Source: CAYTBN01 sp964542165 (lineage in GTDB: Bacteria > Myxococcota_A > UBA796 > UBA9615 > CAYRNR01). From it: 64,000 nt of DNA. The position numbers and the translations under genes are program-made. The notes beneath the pieces are model-generated. The model had not been told where the DNA came from. It saw nothing but the letters and a program-made list of their open reading frames with translations, and did not search any database. The stretch is taken from the NCBI GenBank assembly GCA_964542165.1, contig CAZITQ010000019.1, positions 1-64,000 of the forward strand. The letters run 5' to 3'. How positions within the stretch are numbered: position 1 is the first letter of the stretch; each line of letters starts with the position of its first letter. Of the stretch, positions 16,374 to 27,100 are shown piece by piece.

Positions 16374-18926
16374 CTACCGGCGGCGGCGAACAACGAGCAC
16401 TGCGGCGGCGAGGGGGAGCGCGAGGAGGGCGAGGGTTCCGGCGCCGGAGCCTCCCGACAGGTGACAACGGCACCCTCCGTCGTCCTTGGGCTCGGTCGTG
16501 TCGTCGTCGTCGTCCGGGTCACCGGTCGTGTCGTCGTCGTCGCCCGTCGAGTCGTCGTCGTCGCCGGGGTCCAGGCAGTGGCTGTCGTCGTCGTCCACGG
16601 CGCCGTCGCAGTCGTTGTCGATCCCGTCGTCGCACAGCTCCGGGGCCGCGGGGTGCACGCCCGCGTCCGAGTCGTCGCAGTCGCCGGCGTCCTCGGTGTA
16701 GCCGTCGCCGTCCGCGTCGCCGTCCGAGGGCCCGCCGTGGACCCGCACGTTGTCGATCCACAGGTCGTTGCCCCAGCCGCTGACGTTGACGAATCCCAGC
16801 TGCACGTTGGGCTCGCCGGCCGCCGCGTCCAGCGCCAGCTGTACGGCCTCCCACTCGTCCGCTTCGGGCACGAAGGGCTCCTCGTGGTCCGGGGCCGTGG
16901 CCAGGCCCGCCCCCGCGTCGTCGAAGATCACGTCCCAGCTCTGCCCGCAGTCCACCGAGAGCTGGACCTGCAGCTGGTCCCAGTACTCCGAGCTCCACCG
17001 CGCGTAGGCCAGGTCGAACTCCAGCACCAGCGGAGCCTCGGCGGCCGACAGGTCCAGCCGGGGCAGCATCAGCCAGTCCGACTCGTAGAGGTGCTCCTCG
17101 TCGATGTTCTCGAACCACGCCGCTGCGGTGCCGTTGCCCCAGGCGCCGGCGCCGTTGTTGCGGGCCCAGGCCACGGCCCCGTCGCCGTTGACCAGGGTCC
17201 AGCCGTCGGGGGGGAAGGCCTCGGCCTCGAAGTCCCCGACCAGGGGCACCGCCAGCCCGGTCCCGTCCACCACGTCGAAGGCGGCGGTCGCCTCGTCGTT
17301 GGCCCCGTTGCCGTCGTCGGTGCCGTTGGGGTTCGACAGACGGAGCTCGAAGGTGTGCGCGCCCGGATCCAGGGCGAGGCCGTCGAGCGCCACGGGCTCG
17401 GTGTAGTGGGTGTCCAGGCTGCCCGACCAGGGCGTGACGACCCACTCGCCCCCGTCGAGGCGCACCTCCACGTCCACCGAGGTCAGGGTCTCCGAGCCGT
17501 GGTTCTTGAGGGTGAACTCCACCGGCACCGGGGAGGCGCAGTAGGTGCTCCCGTCGGCCGGGTGGTCGATGCCGTACACACCCGCGTCCACCGCGGCCAG
17601 GGGGGTGTTGGGATCCAGGCCGTCGAGGTGGTCCGGGTCCAACCCCATGGGGTCCAGCCAGTCCCGCAGCCGCTCGTCCGGATCGTTGCCGTTCCACGAG
17701 CGGTCGAACCGCCCGTAGCTGTCGATCCCGCCGTTGGGGTTCTGGCCAGCGCAGGCCGCGCCACCGCCGAAGAGCTGGCCGATCACCCGGTGGTCCTGGT
17801 CGAACAGGGGCGCTCCCGACGATCCACCCTCGGTGGTCCCCACGTCCCAGGGCCCCACGTCCCAGTAGCTCCCCGCGGGCGAGATCTGGCTGCCCTCCAG
17901 CGTGATCTTCTTGATGTCCCCCGACGGGTGATGGATGCACGTCGCCGAGTCGGGCACGGCTCCGGTCTGATCCCAGCCGGCGAGGTAGACGCCGTACTCC
18001 GGGGGGGGCACGGCGCTCAGCTCCAGCAGTGCGAAGTCGGAGCCCGAGTCCCGGGCCACCAGGGTCGCGCCGGTGAGGGCGTCGTGGGCCGGAGACTGCA
18101 GGGGGTCGTCGCAGTCCGGGCTCTCCCAGTTGAACCAGAACACCCAGTAGGCGGGGTTGGAGTAGCAGTGGCTCGCCGTCAACAGGTAGGGGGTGCCGTC
18201 GCCGCTGGTGTTGTTGAGCAGCACGCCAGTGCAGAAGCCCGAGTTGTGGGTGGTCAGCATCACCACCGAGCGGACCGGGTCGTCCCAGCCGTCGGTCAAC
18301 GGCGGACAGTGCACGTTTTGGTTGCAGGGCCCGGACTCGCCGAAGAACTTGGTGTACCCGGTCACGTCCCGGTAGCCGTGGGTCACCGAGATCAGGCTCA
18401 GCGCCCCCGGGAAGGGGGCGTCCGCGGGTTCCCGGTACTCCAGCACCAGCTCGTCCCCCGGGACCAGGGAGGTGGCGAACTGGCCGCCGGGCTTGTTGTT
18501 GGCCTCGGTGAAGGCCCCCAGCACGGTCTCCCCGTCGGCGCTGCGCACGAACAGCTCGGCGCCCGGCGGTACGTCGTAGCGGTCGAAGGCCAGGTTCAGG
18601 GACAGGGCACCGGGGGAGCGGATGCCCAGCCGCCAGACCCGGTCGCCGCCCGGGAGGGTGTCCCAGACGCCGGCGTTGGCCAGGTTCAGGTGCACGTGGA
18701 TCGGGTGGCCGAAACGCCAGGGGATGTCCTTGCGGCCGGCGTTGACCTCGTCCTCGGCCTGGAGCCCGGCCACGTCCACCGCCGGCATCTCGATCACCGG
18801 GATCTTGGCGGTCAGATGGGCGGCCAGTCGGGGCTCGAGGCCCGGGGGGGTGCCACCGGCCGACAGTTGCGCTGCGGCGCTGCAAGGCAGGGAGAGCGCG
18901 AGCACGACAGCGAGCACACGGAGCAT
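16374..18926 (-). CDS. Secreted trypsin-like serine endopeptidase with MopE motif and MYXO-CTERM
   Basis: An 850-residue exported protease; ATG 18926 follows GAGG. The signal peptide ends CSAAAQ. After an N-terminal beta pro-region of about 200 residues, the trypsin-fold catalytic domain shows His253 in LLTASHCYS, Asp297 in GSDFALLEL and Ser370 in TTEGGSSGAPLF, close to the lysyl-endopeptidase type. Next come a CARDB-like beta domain (VPVEFTLKNHGSETLTSVDV), a jelly-roll domain (AWFENIDEEHLYESDWLMLP), a MopE-type calcium or metal-binding motif (DADGDGYTEDAGDCDDSD), and an Asp-rich linker. The end is GCRC, a hydrophobic helix and RRRR, the MYXO-CTERM sorting signal that is processed for surface anchoring in Myxococcota. 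Confidence 0.9.
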   Translation of the reverse strand: MLRVLAVVLALSLPCSAAAQLSAGGTPPGLEPRLAAHLTAKIPVIEMPAVDVAGLQAEDEVNAGRKDIPWRFGHPIHVHLNLANAGVWDTLPGGDRVWRLGIRSPGALSLNLAFDRYDVPPGAELFVRSADGETVLGAFTEANNKPGGQFATSLVPGDELVLEYREPADAPFPGALSLISVTHGYRDVTGYTKFFGESGPCNQNVHCPPLTDGWDDPVRSVVMLTTHNSGFCTGVLLNNTSGDGTPYLLTASHCYSNPAYWVFWFNWESPDCDDPLQSPAHDALTGATLVARDSGSDFALLELSAVPPPEYGVYLAGWDQTGAVPDSATCIHHPSGDIKKITLEGSQISPAGSYWDVGPWDVGTTEGGSSGAPLFDQDHRVIGQLFGGGAACAGQNPNGGIDSYGRFDRSWNGNDPDERLRDWLDPMGLDPDHLDGLDPNTPLAAVDAGVYGIDHPADGSTYCASPVPVEFTLKNHGSETLTSVDVEVRLDGGEWVVTPWSGSLDTHYTEPVALDGLALDPGAHTFELRLSNPNGTDDGNGANDEATAAFDVVDGTGLAVPLVGDFEAEAFPPDGWTLVNGDGAVAWARNNGAGAWGNGTAAAWFENIDEEHLYESDWLMLPRLDLSAAEAPLVLEFDLAYARWSSEYWDQLQVQLSVDCGQSWDVIFDDAGAGLATAPDHEEPFVPEADEWEAVQLALDAAAGEPNVQLGFVNVSGWGNDLWIDNVRVHGGPSDGDADGDGYTEDAGDCDDSDAGVHPAAPELCDDGIDNDCDGAVDDDDSHCLDPGDDDDSTGDDDDTTGDPDDDDDTTEPKDDGGCRCHLSGGSGAGTLALLALPLAAAVLVVRRRR

Positions 18927-19066
18927 GGTCACCTCTTCTGTGGCGAATGGGCTCCCCTCCGGGGTACGCACCCGGGGCGGACGAGTCAAGCGCCCTCGAA
19001 GTCGCCCCCATCTCCCGGTAGAGTGTCGGCGAACGTGTTCACGAGCCCCAGGGGAGGTGCGATTCC

Positions 19067-20488
19067 ATGGCCAACGACGAAGAACTGAACATCACGCCGG
19101 GCATGCAGCGTTACGTCGAGGAGAACCGCAAGTACCTGGCGGACCGGGACGCCTACATCCGCGACGTGGTCAAGAAGTGGAAGTTCGACACCATCGCCGT
19201 GCACGGGCTGTATTCGGTGCAAGAGGCGATCGAGGACTACCAGGGCGCGATCATCGAGCCGGTCTTCATGAGCTCGTCCCAGGCCTACCGGGACTCGGAC
19301 GAGATGGCCGCCGCCCTGGCGTACCTGATCCCCACCTGGTGCTACTCGCGCATCGCCAACCCGTCCACCTACTACTACGAATGGACGATGGCGTTGCTGG
19401 AGGCCTACGGCTCCGACGCGGAGACGTCGTGCTGCTCCACCTCGTCGGGCATGGCCGCGATCATGACCGCGGTCCAGCCCTTCCTTTCGCTCAAGCGCAA
19501 GGACGTGTTCGAGCCGCGCAATTTCGTGGCGACCGTCCAGTGCTACGGCGGCACCTACCAGCAGTTCAACGTGCGGCTGATGCAGGAGCGCAACATCGAG
19601 TGCCGCTGGGTCCAGGACGCCACGGATCTGGACGAGTGGGCGTCCAAGATCGACGAGAACACCCGCTTCCTCTACGGGGAGCTGCCCAGCAACCCCCAGC
19701 AGGGGTTCTTCGACATCCGCAAGGTCGCCGACGTGGCCCACGCCCACGACCTGCCGCTGATCGTCGACTCCACCGTCGCCACGCCGGCCCTGCTGCGCCC
19801 CATCGCCCACGGCGCGGACATCGTGGTGCAGTCGGCCACCAAGACCATCACCAGCTCCGGCTTCGGCATGTGCGGGGCGGTGATCGCCAGGAAGGGCCTG
19901 ACCACCAACATCGACGACCAGCGGCTGAAGGAAGACTTCGCGCTGTACATCAAGTACCTGCCCAACCGCGACTACGGCCCCAACCTGCACCCGATGCAGG
20001 CCGTGCTGACCATGAACGACATGCGGACCCTGCGCTCCAAGGCCGACCTGTTCAGCCGCAACACCATGGCCGTGGCCGAGTACCTCCAGACCCACCCCCA
20101 GGTCGAGAGCGTCCAGTACCTGGGCCTGGACGACCACCCCCTGCACGAGCTGGCGAGCGAGTACATGTGGCTGGTGGACGCCGAGCACGATCCCCAGTAC
20201 GGCAAGCCCGTCAACCGCTACGGCCACCTGATGTCGTTCTGCGTCAAGGGCGGCCCGGAGAAGACCCGGACCTTCTTCGACGGCCTGCAGCGCATCTGGC
20301 GCGCCACCGACCTGGGCCGGATCAAGTCCGTGGCCACCATCCCCGCCATCTCCACCCACCAGCAACAGGGCAAGCTGGGCCGCGACCTGGCCAACATCCC
20401 GGCCAACATGGTCCGCCTCTGCGTGGGCGGCGAGCACCCCGACGACGTGATCGCGGACCTGGATCAGGCGTTGAACAAGGTGAAATAG
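19067..20488 (+). CDS. Cys/Met-metabolism PLP-dependent enzyme (cystathionine gamma-synthase family)
   Basis: A 473-residue fold-type I PLP enzyme. The Schiff-base lysine is K259 in QSATKTITSSG, following the pyridine-contacting aspartate in LPLIVDSTVATP. The phosphate-binding region is CSTSSGMAA, and substrate-side motifs include YSRIANPSTYYYE and FLYGELPSNP. The C-terminus has SVATIPAISTHQQ and VRLCVGGEHPDDVIADLDQAL. It belongs to the family of cystathionine synthases/lyases and O-acyl-homoserine sulfhydrylases; which reaction is used is not decidable. It is somewhat longer than the usual 390-430 residues because of an N-terminal extension of about 45. GGGAGG precedes ATG 19067. No sulfur-metabolism partner is adjacent. 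Confidence 0.9.
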   Translation: MANDEELNITPGMQRYVEENRKYLADRDAYIRDVVKKWKFDTIAVHGLYSVQEAIEDYQGAIIEPVFMSSSQAYRDSDEMAAALAYLIPTWCYSRIANPSTYYYEWTMALLEAYGSDAETSCCSTSSGMAAIMTAVQPFLSLKRKDVFEPRNFVATVQCYGGTYQQFNVRLMQERNIECRWVQDATDLDEWASKIDENTRFLYGELPSNPQQGFFDIRKVADVAHAHDLPLIVDSTVATPALLRPIAHGADIVVQSATKTITSSGFGMCGAVIARKGLTTNIDDQRLKEDFALYIKYLPNRDYGPNLHPMQAVLTMNDMRTLRSKADLFSRNTMAVAEYLQTHPQVESVQYLGLDDHPLHELASEYMWLVDAEHDPQYGKPVNRYGHLMSFCVKGGPEKTRTFFDGLQRIWRATDLGRIKSVATIPAISTHQQQGKLGRDLANIPANMVRLCVGGEHPDDVIADLDQALNKVK

Positions 20489-20552
20489 AGCCCACTTCAG
20501 GATTTCCGCGTTGAGTTCTTGGGGCGGCGGCCAAGAGGGGGTAGAGGCTGCG

Positions 20553-21110
20553 ATGACCCCAGAGCGGACCAGGACGGTGATCGAGCGGATCCGGGCCGGC
20601 GACGTGGATGCCTACGCCGAGCTCGTGGCCGCCTTTCAGGGGGACGTGCGGCGTGTGGTCGCGTTCGCGCTGCGCGATCCCGACGGCACCGAGGACCTGG
20701 TCCAGCAGACCTTCGTGACCGCCTACCTGCGCCTGGACGGCTTCCGGGCGGGCCGGGACTTCCGGCCCTGGGTGCGCGGCATCGCCCGCAACGTGCTGCG
20801 GGAGGAGCTGCGCCGGCGCGGCCGGTCCAGCGCGCGGATGCGGCGCTACCGGGTCCACCTGGAGGCCGTGGGCGGGGACGATGCCGCCGCCGAGCGGTAC
20901 GAGGAGGAGCTGCGGGCGGCGCTGCTGCGCTGCCGCGAGGGCCTGTCCGAGAACACCCGCCACGCCCTGGACCTGCGGTACGGCCACTCCCTGGGGTTCG
21001 CGCAGATCGCCGAGTCGCTGGGGCGCACCGTCGCGGCAGCCCGACAGCTGCTGCAGCGGGCGCGCCTGGCGCTGCGCACCTGCATCCAGGAGAGGATGGC
21101 CGGACCATGA
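20553..21110 (+). CDS. ECF-type RNA polymerase sigma factor
   Basis: A 185-residue sigma-70 family factor with only regions 2 and 4. Region 2 shows VRRVVAFALRDPDGTEDLVQQTF and the DNA-melting segment FRPWVRGIARNVLREELRRR. Region 4 is a helix-turn-helix: LSENTRHALDLRYGHSLGFAQIAESLGRTVAAARQLLQRARLAL. The start has AGAGG five bases before ATG 20553; an upstream ATG at 20511 lacks this. Its TGA overlaps the ATG of the next gene (ATGA), and that gene begins with an anti-sigma-like domain plus membrane helix. The pair therefore looks like a sigma/anti-sigma couple responding to an envelope signal. Confidence 0.92.
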   Translation: MTPERTRTVIERIRAGDVDAYAELVAAFQGDVRRVVAFALRDPDGTEDLVQQTFVTAYLRLDGFRAGRDFRPWVRGIARNVLREELRRRGRSSARMRRYRVHLEAVGGDDAAAERYEEELRAALLRCREGLSENTRHALDLRYGHSLGFAQIAESLGRTVAAARQLLQRARLALRTCIQERMAGP

Positions 21111-24100
21111 CTCGCATCGAGGAGCTGACGCTCGCGTTGCTGGACGGGACCCTCGAGCCCGGGGAGGAGCAGGAGCTCGAGCAGCTGCTCGAGGACGACG
21201 AGGGGGCCCGGGCGATCCACTTCGCCCTGCTGGACCAGGAGGCGGTGCTGCGGGGGGAACGGCGGGGAGCGGACCCCTCTGCCGCGGTGGTCGACCGGAT
21301 CCGGGCGGCCCGGGCCTGGACCCGGCACCCGGCCCTGCGCCTGGCCCTGGCGGCCGGGATCCTGCTGGCCCTGGCCTCCGGGGCCCTGCTGGTCCACCAG
21401 GTCCGCAGCCGGGAACCGGAGACCCGGGAGGCGGTCCTCTTCGCCCGGGAGACACTCACGCCGGGGATCCCCACGACGGTGCGGACCGTGATCCGCGACG
21501 GCGAGCTCGACCGACCCCTCCCGCGGGCCCAGGTGGAGCTGTCGCTGGTGCCGGCGGACGGTGGGGCGCCCGTGTGGCGGCACGCCGCGATCAGCGACGA
21601 GGGCGGCCTGGTGGTCGCCGCCCTGGACCTGCCCGATGGGGCCGCCGAGGGACCCCACACGCTGCTCCTGGAGGTCGACCACGAGGGCTGGACCGAGCAC
21701 CTGGAGCAGACCGTGACGGTCCAGCGCCGGTTCAAGGTGCTGGTCAGCACCGACAAGCCCCTGTACCAGCCGGGCCAGACCATCCACCTCCACGCCCTGG
21801 CCCTGGCCGCGGTCGACGGGCGCCCCGCGGCGGGCCACGACGTCCTGTTCGAGGTGGCCGACGCCCGGGGCAACAAGGTCTTCAAGCAGCGTGAGACCGC
21901 CTCGGACCACGGAATCGCAGCGACGGATTTCACCCTGGCGGATCGGGTGGATCACGGCGACTACACCATCTCGGTCACCGTGGACGAGACGGTCTCCGAG
22001 CGGGTCGTCCGGGTCGAGCGCTACGCGCTGCCGAGGTTCGCGGTCGAGTTGACGCCGGAGCGCCCCTTCTGCCGTCCCGGTGAGACGCTGCGGGTGCACC
22101 TGCGGGCGGGCTACACCTTCGGCGAACCGGTGGTCGGGGGGGTCGTGGAGGTCGAGGCCTCGGAGTTCGTGGAGGACTTCCGGCCGTTTGCCACCTTCGA
22201 GGGGGTGACCGGCGACGACGGCGAGCTGTCCTTCGATCTGGTGCTGCCCTCGACCCTGGCCGGCCAGCCAGCCCTCGGCGGGGACGCGCTGGTGTCCCTG
22301 GAGGCGGTGGTCACCGACGGCGCGGGGCATGAGCAGCGGACGACCGCGGATCTCACGGTGTCCGAACGGGGGACGCGGATCGACCTGATCGCAGAGGGTG
22401 GGCGACTGGTCCGGGGCCTCGAGAGCAAGGTCTTCGTGCTCACCTCCGCCCCGGACGGCACCCCGGTCCCGGCGACGGTGACCCTCGAAGGACTCGACGA
22501 GCCCTTCGAGACCGACGCCACCGGGTTCGCGCAGATCTCCTACATGCCGGACCTGGACGCGGACGGCTGGCTGCCCCACCTCGAGCGCGAGGAGGAGTAC
22601 CTGCTGTACGAGGTCTACGGAGGGCGGCGCTGGGGTACCACGCGATACGACTACCACCGCGACGAGGTCACGTGGCATCACCGCTCCGACGCGGAGGTGT
22701 ACCTCCTCGGGCAGTACATGCCCGATCGCCATCGGGAGCCGGCGGTGGTCCCCGTCGACGCCCCCTACTACCTGACCGCCACGGTCGAGGACCGCCGGGG
22801 GGCCACGGACGTTCACCGGCTCCGCCTGGACATGGGCTGGCGGGACGGGAGCCTGGTCCTGGCGGCCGACCGGCCGGTCTACACCGCCGGTGACAGTGTC
22901 CGGCTCCTGGTGCTGTCCAACGCCCCGTCGGGGCGGGTGTTCCTGGACCTGGTGCGGGCGGGGCACGTGGTCACCTCCACCGCCCTGGACCTGGAAGAGG
23001 GCAGGGCCGAACACGTGCTGGACCTGCCCGCCGACCTGGCGGGGACCGCCGAGCTGGTGGCCTACCGGGTGCTCGACGACGGGCAGATCGCCAGCGGAAC
23101 GCGGGTGATCCAGATCCGGCGGGCGGACGAGCTGCAGGTGGAGGTGACCGCCGACCGCGACCGCTACCGCCCCGGCGACGTGGCCCGGCTCGCCCTGAAG
23201 GTCCGCGGCCGGGGCGGGGACTCCCACCGGGCGGCCCTGTGGCTGGCCGGGGTGGACGAGGCCGTGTTCGCCCTGGCGGAGATGCGGCCCGGCCTGGCGC
23301 GGGTGTTCTTCGAGCTACAGCGGGAGTTGCTCCAGCCGCGGTACGAGATTCACGCCAGCGGCTGGCACGACCCCGAGCGGTTGCTCCATACCGATCCCTC
23401 CGCCGACCCTGCGACCCAGGACGACGTCCTGGCGATCCTGGCCACCGCGGCGGGCAGCGGCCCCCCCCCGGCGGTCCGCGGGAAGACCTACGAGCAGAGG
23501 GCCGCCTTCCTCGCCCAGCAACGGGCGAACCTGGTGGAGGACGCCGCCCTGATCCCGGTCTTCGCGACCCTGCCGCTGGCCGCCCTGGTCGTGCTCGCGG
23601 CGCTGGTCCTGCTAGTGACGGGGACCCTGCGTCGGCCCCCAGCCGATCCGGGCGCCACCTACCAGGGGGAGGCGCTGCGGGCCTCGCTGCGCCTCTCGGC
23701 GTACTGGACCGTCGGCTTCGCGCTGCCCTTCCTCCTGCAGTTCCACCGGTACGGGGGCTGGGGCGCGATCGTCCTGGCGCTGGGGGGCGCCGTGGCCCTG
23801 GCCTGGCTCGTCGCGCTGGTGATGGCGATCAAGCGCACCCGGGGATTCCTGGCCGGTCACGGGGCCAAGCTGGTCGCCCTGTTCCCGAGCTGGGTGATGG
23901 CCGGGAGCCACCTGTCCACCCCCGAGATGACCTGGGGCGGGTGGTTCGACGACGACCCCGCCCGGTTCCTCCTGGGTCACCTGATCTGCTCGGCGGTCTC
24001 CCTGGGGCTGTTCGGGCTTCTCGTGTGGTGGCACACGGACGCCCCGGGGCGGGCGCGTCAGGTCGCTCGCGCCGTGGCGCGCTGGTGGCTGCCCGCATTC

Positions 24101-27100
24101 TGGATCCCCTACGGAGCGATCTCGCTGCTCTTCGTCGCGGAGCTGGCCCCCCTGGGCATCCTCGTGGCGGGGCTCGCCATCTTCGCGCCCATGGCGGTGG
24201 GGTGGATGCTGCGTCGCCACCGGTGCGTGCACGGTGTGGGTGGTCGCCCCGGTCCCTTCCTCCTCGCCCCCTCCATCGGGCTGGCGACCCCGCTGGTGGG
24301 CTGGAGCACGATCGAGCTCTCCTGGTCCCTGCGGCACCGCGGTGTGGATCTCGGGGAGCAGGCCCTCATCCTCGGCGGGATCGCGGCCGTCGCCCTCGTG
24401 GTCCTCGCCTCGGCCCAGGTGGGCCGGGTCCGGCGGCCCGGGTCGCCGTGGCTGCGGCGATTCGCCTGGGTGTCGGCGAGGATCGCGATCGTGGCCTCGG
24501 TGCTCGTGGCCCTGCGCGCCCTGCACTGGCACGGGGAGCACGGCGTGGTCTCGATGGGATTCGCCGCGTGCTTCCTCTACCTGGCGATCCGGGAGGTGCG
24601 CTGGCTGATCGGCCTGCCGCCGGTGGGCGTCCGACCTGCCCTCGTGGCCGGTCTGCGTCTGCTTCCCCCGGCGCTGGTGCTGGTCTTCCTGGGCACCCTG
24701 TCGATGGGGGGCGACGGCGGGCTGGCCCTGGTCCACCTGCTGAACTGGGCCGGGGCCTCCTTCGACGAGTGGGCCTTCCACCCGCGCATGGCGTACGGGG
24801 ACCTGGTGTTTGCCTCGGGCGACCTGTTCGCGGTGACCTTCCCCATCGTGATCGGCCTGCTGGTGGCCTGCGGCGTCCTGGGCGGGGCGCTGGCGCTGGC
24901 GGGGACCCAGGCGGCGCGCTGGGCGAACTGGCCGGCGCGCCTGGGCGTCGGTCTGGCCCTGGCCGCCCTGCTCGCCGGCCCCTGGTTCCTGCTGCGCACC
25001 CTGCCCTTCGGCGGCCCGGCCTCCATGGGCGTCGGGGCGGCCTCGGCGGAGCAGAAGGAGGAGCTGCTCTACTCCGGACTCGGGCTCTCGAAACCCCTCG
25101 AGGACGTCCGCACCGCCGGCCAGGATCGCCCCCCCGGGGACGGGGGCGCGGGCGTAGAGCTGAAGGCCCCCGAGCGGATCCGAAGCCACTTCCCCGAGAC
25201 CCTGCTGTGGACGCCGCAGCTGGTCACCGGAGAGGAAGGCACCGCGACGCTGGAGGTGCCCCTCGCCGACTCGATCACCACCTGGCGGCTGTCGGTCGGG
25301 GCGGTCACCCGGGGCGGGGCCCTGGGCTCGGCCGAGGCCGGGCTCGTGGTCCACCAGGACTTCTTCGTCGACCTGGACCTTCCCGTGGCCCTCACGCGGG
25401 GCGACGAGACGGCGGTGCCGGTGGCCCTGTACAGCTACCTGGACCGGACCCAGTCCGTCCGCCTGGAGCTGGAACCCGCCCCCTGGTTCGAGGTGGTGGG
25501 TCCGACCACCCGGACGGCTCGGCTCACGCCGGGTGGCAGCGACCACGTGGACTACCGGATCCGCGCGCTGGAGCCCGGGGATCACGTGCTGCGGGTGTTG
25601 GCCCACGGCAGCGCGGCCGCCGACGCGGTGGAGCGCCGGGTCCGGGTGGTGCCGGACGGCGAGCGGGTGGTCGAGACCGTCAACGGCCGACTGACTGGCC
25701 CGGTCCGCCAGACCGTGGACTTCCCCGAAGACGCGGTGGCCGGGGGCAACGAGCTACGGCTCGTGGTCTACCCAGGCACCTTCAGCCAGGTGCTCGAGGG
25801 CATGGACGGCATCTTCCGGATGCCGTACGGCTGCTTCGAACAGACCTCGTCGGTGACCTACCCCAACCTCCTCGCCCTCGACTACCTGCGCAGCACCGGC
25901 CGCAGCCTGCCCGAGGTGGAGGCCCGGGCCCTGTCCTACGTCCGGACCGGCTACCAGCGGCTGCTGTCCTTCGAGGTCGACGGGGGCGGCTTCGAGTGGT
26001 TCGGCGAAACGCCAGCCCACACGGTGCTGACCGCGTACGGGTTGATGGAGTTCCACGACATGGCCGAGGTGATCCCCATCGACGAGGCGGTGATCCAGCG
26101 CACCCGGGAGTGGCTCTACCGCCAGCAGATCGACGACGGCGCCTGGGTCGTCAACGGCCGAAACCGCGGGGGAGCCGTGGGCCAGCTGGACGAGGACCGC
26201 CTGCTGACCACGGCCTACGTCGCCTGGGCGCTGGCGGAGACCGGGGACAGGGACGCCCGTCTCGCCAGGGCCCTCGACCTGCTCGCGGGGCAGCTCGGTG
26301 AGCTGGACGATCCCTACACCCTCGGACTCTGCGCCTCGGCGCTGGTGGCCGCGGACCACCCCAGGGCCGATGACGCCCTGGCCCGTCTGGGCGAACGAGT
26401 CCGGCGGGAGGACGGCGTGGCCTGGTGGTCGTCGGACGCGACCGGTGCGACCTACGGGCGGGGCGCGGCCCTCGACGTGGAGACCACCGCCATCGCCGCC
26501 CACGCCTTCCTGCGGGCAGACCACGACGTGGCGACGGCGCACCAGGCGCTCGCGTGGCTGATCAGCCAGCGCGGATCGGGCGGCACCTGGGGCACCACCC
26601 AGGCCACGGTCCACGCCATGCGGGCGATCCTGCTGGGGTCCACCGAGGCGGAGGAGCTGACCGCGGACGCCGAGATCCGGGTCGCGGTCGACGGCGAGGA
26701 GGTCGGGGACCTGCTCATCACCCCCGACCAGGCGGACGTCCATCACCGGGTCGACCTGGGCGGCTTCGCGACCCCGGGGGAGCACGAGGTGACCCTCGAC
26801 GCCCCGGCCGGCGGCGGATTGGCCTACCAGCTCGTGGCCGTCCACCACCGTCCCTGGACGGAGCCTGCCCGGGAGGCGGAGGCCGGGCCGATGACCCTGG
26901 ACGTGGAGTACGACGCCACCCGGATCCCCGTGGGCCACGAGCTCACCTGCCAGGTCACCGTGAGCTACCTCGACCCGGGCGAGGCGCCGATGACCCTGGT
27001 CGACCTGGGCATCCCCCCCGGCTTCGATCTGCTCACCGAGGATCTGGACGAGCTGCGCAAGTACGGCGCCATCGAACGCTACGAGGTCGCCGGCTCGCAG

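Noticed and set aside
16461..19088. Long plus-strand frame over the serine protease
   Set aside because: Val/Gly/Gln-rich translation without motifs, antisense to a protease with a complete catalytic triad.
20519..21106. Upstream extension of the giant macroglobulin frame across the sigma gene
   Set aside because: The translation is Arg/Gly/Ala-rich and overlaps a well-supported sigma factor. The ATG at 21107 with ATGA overlap is the natural start.
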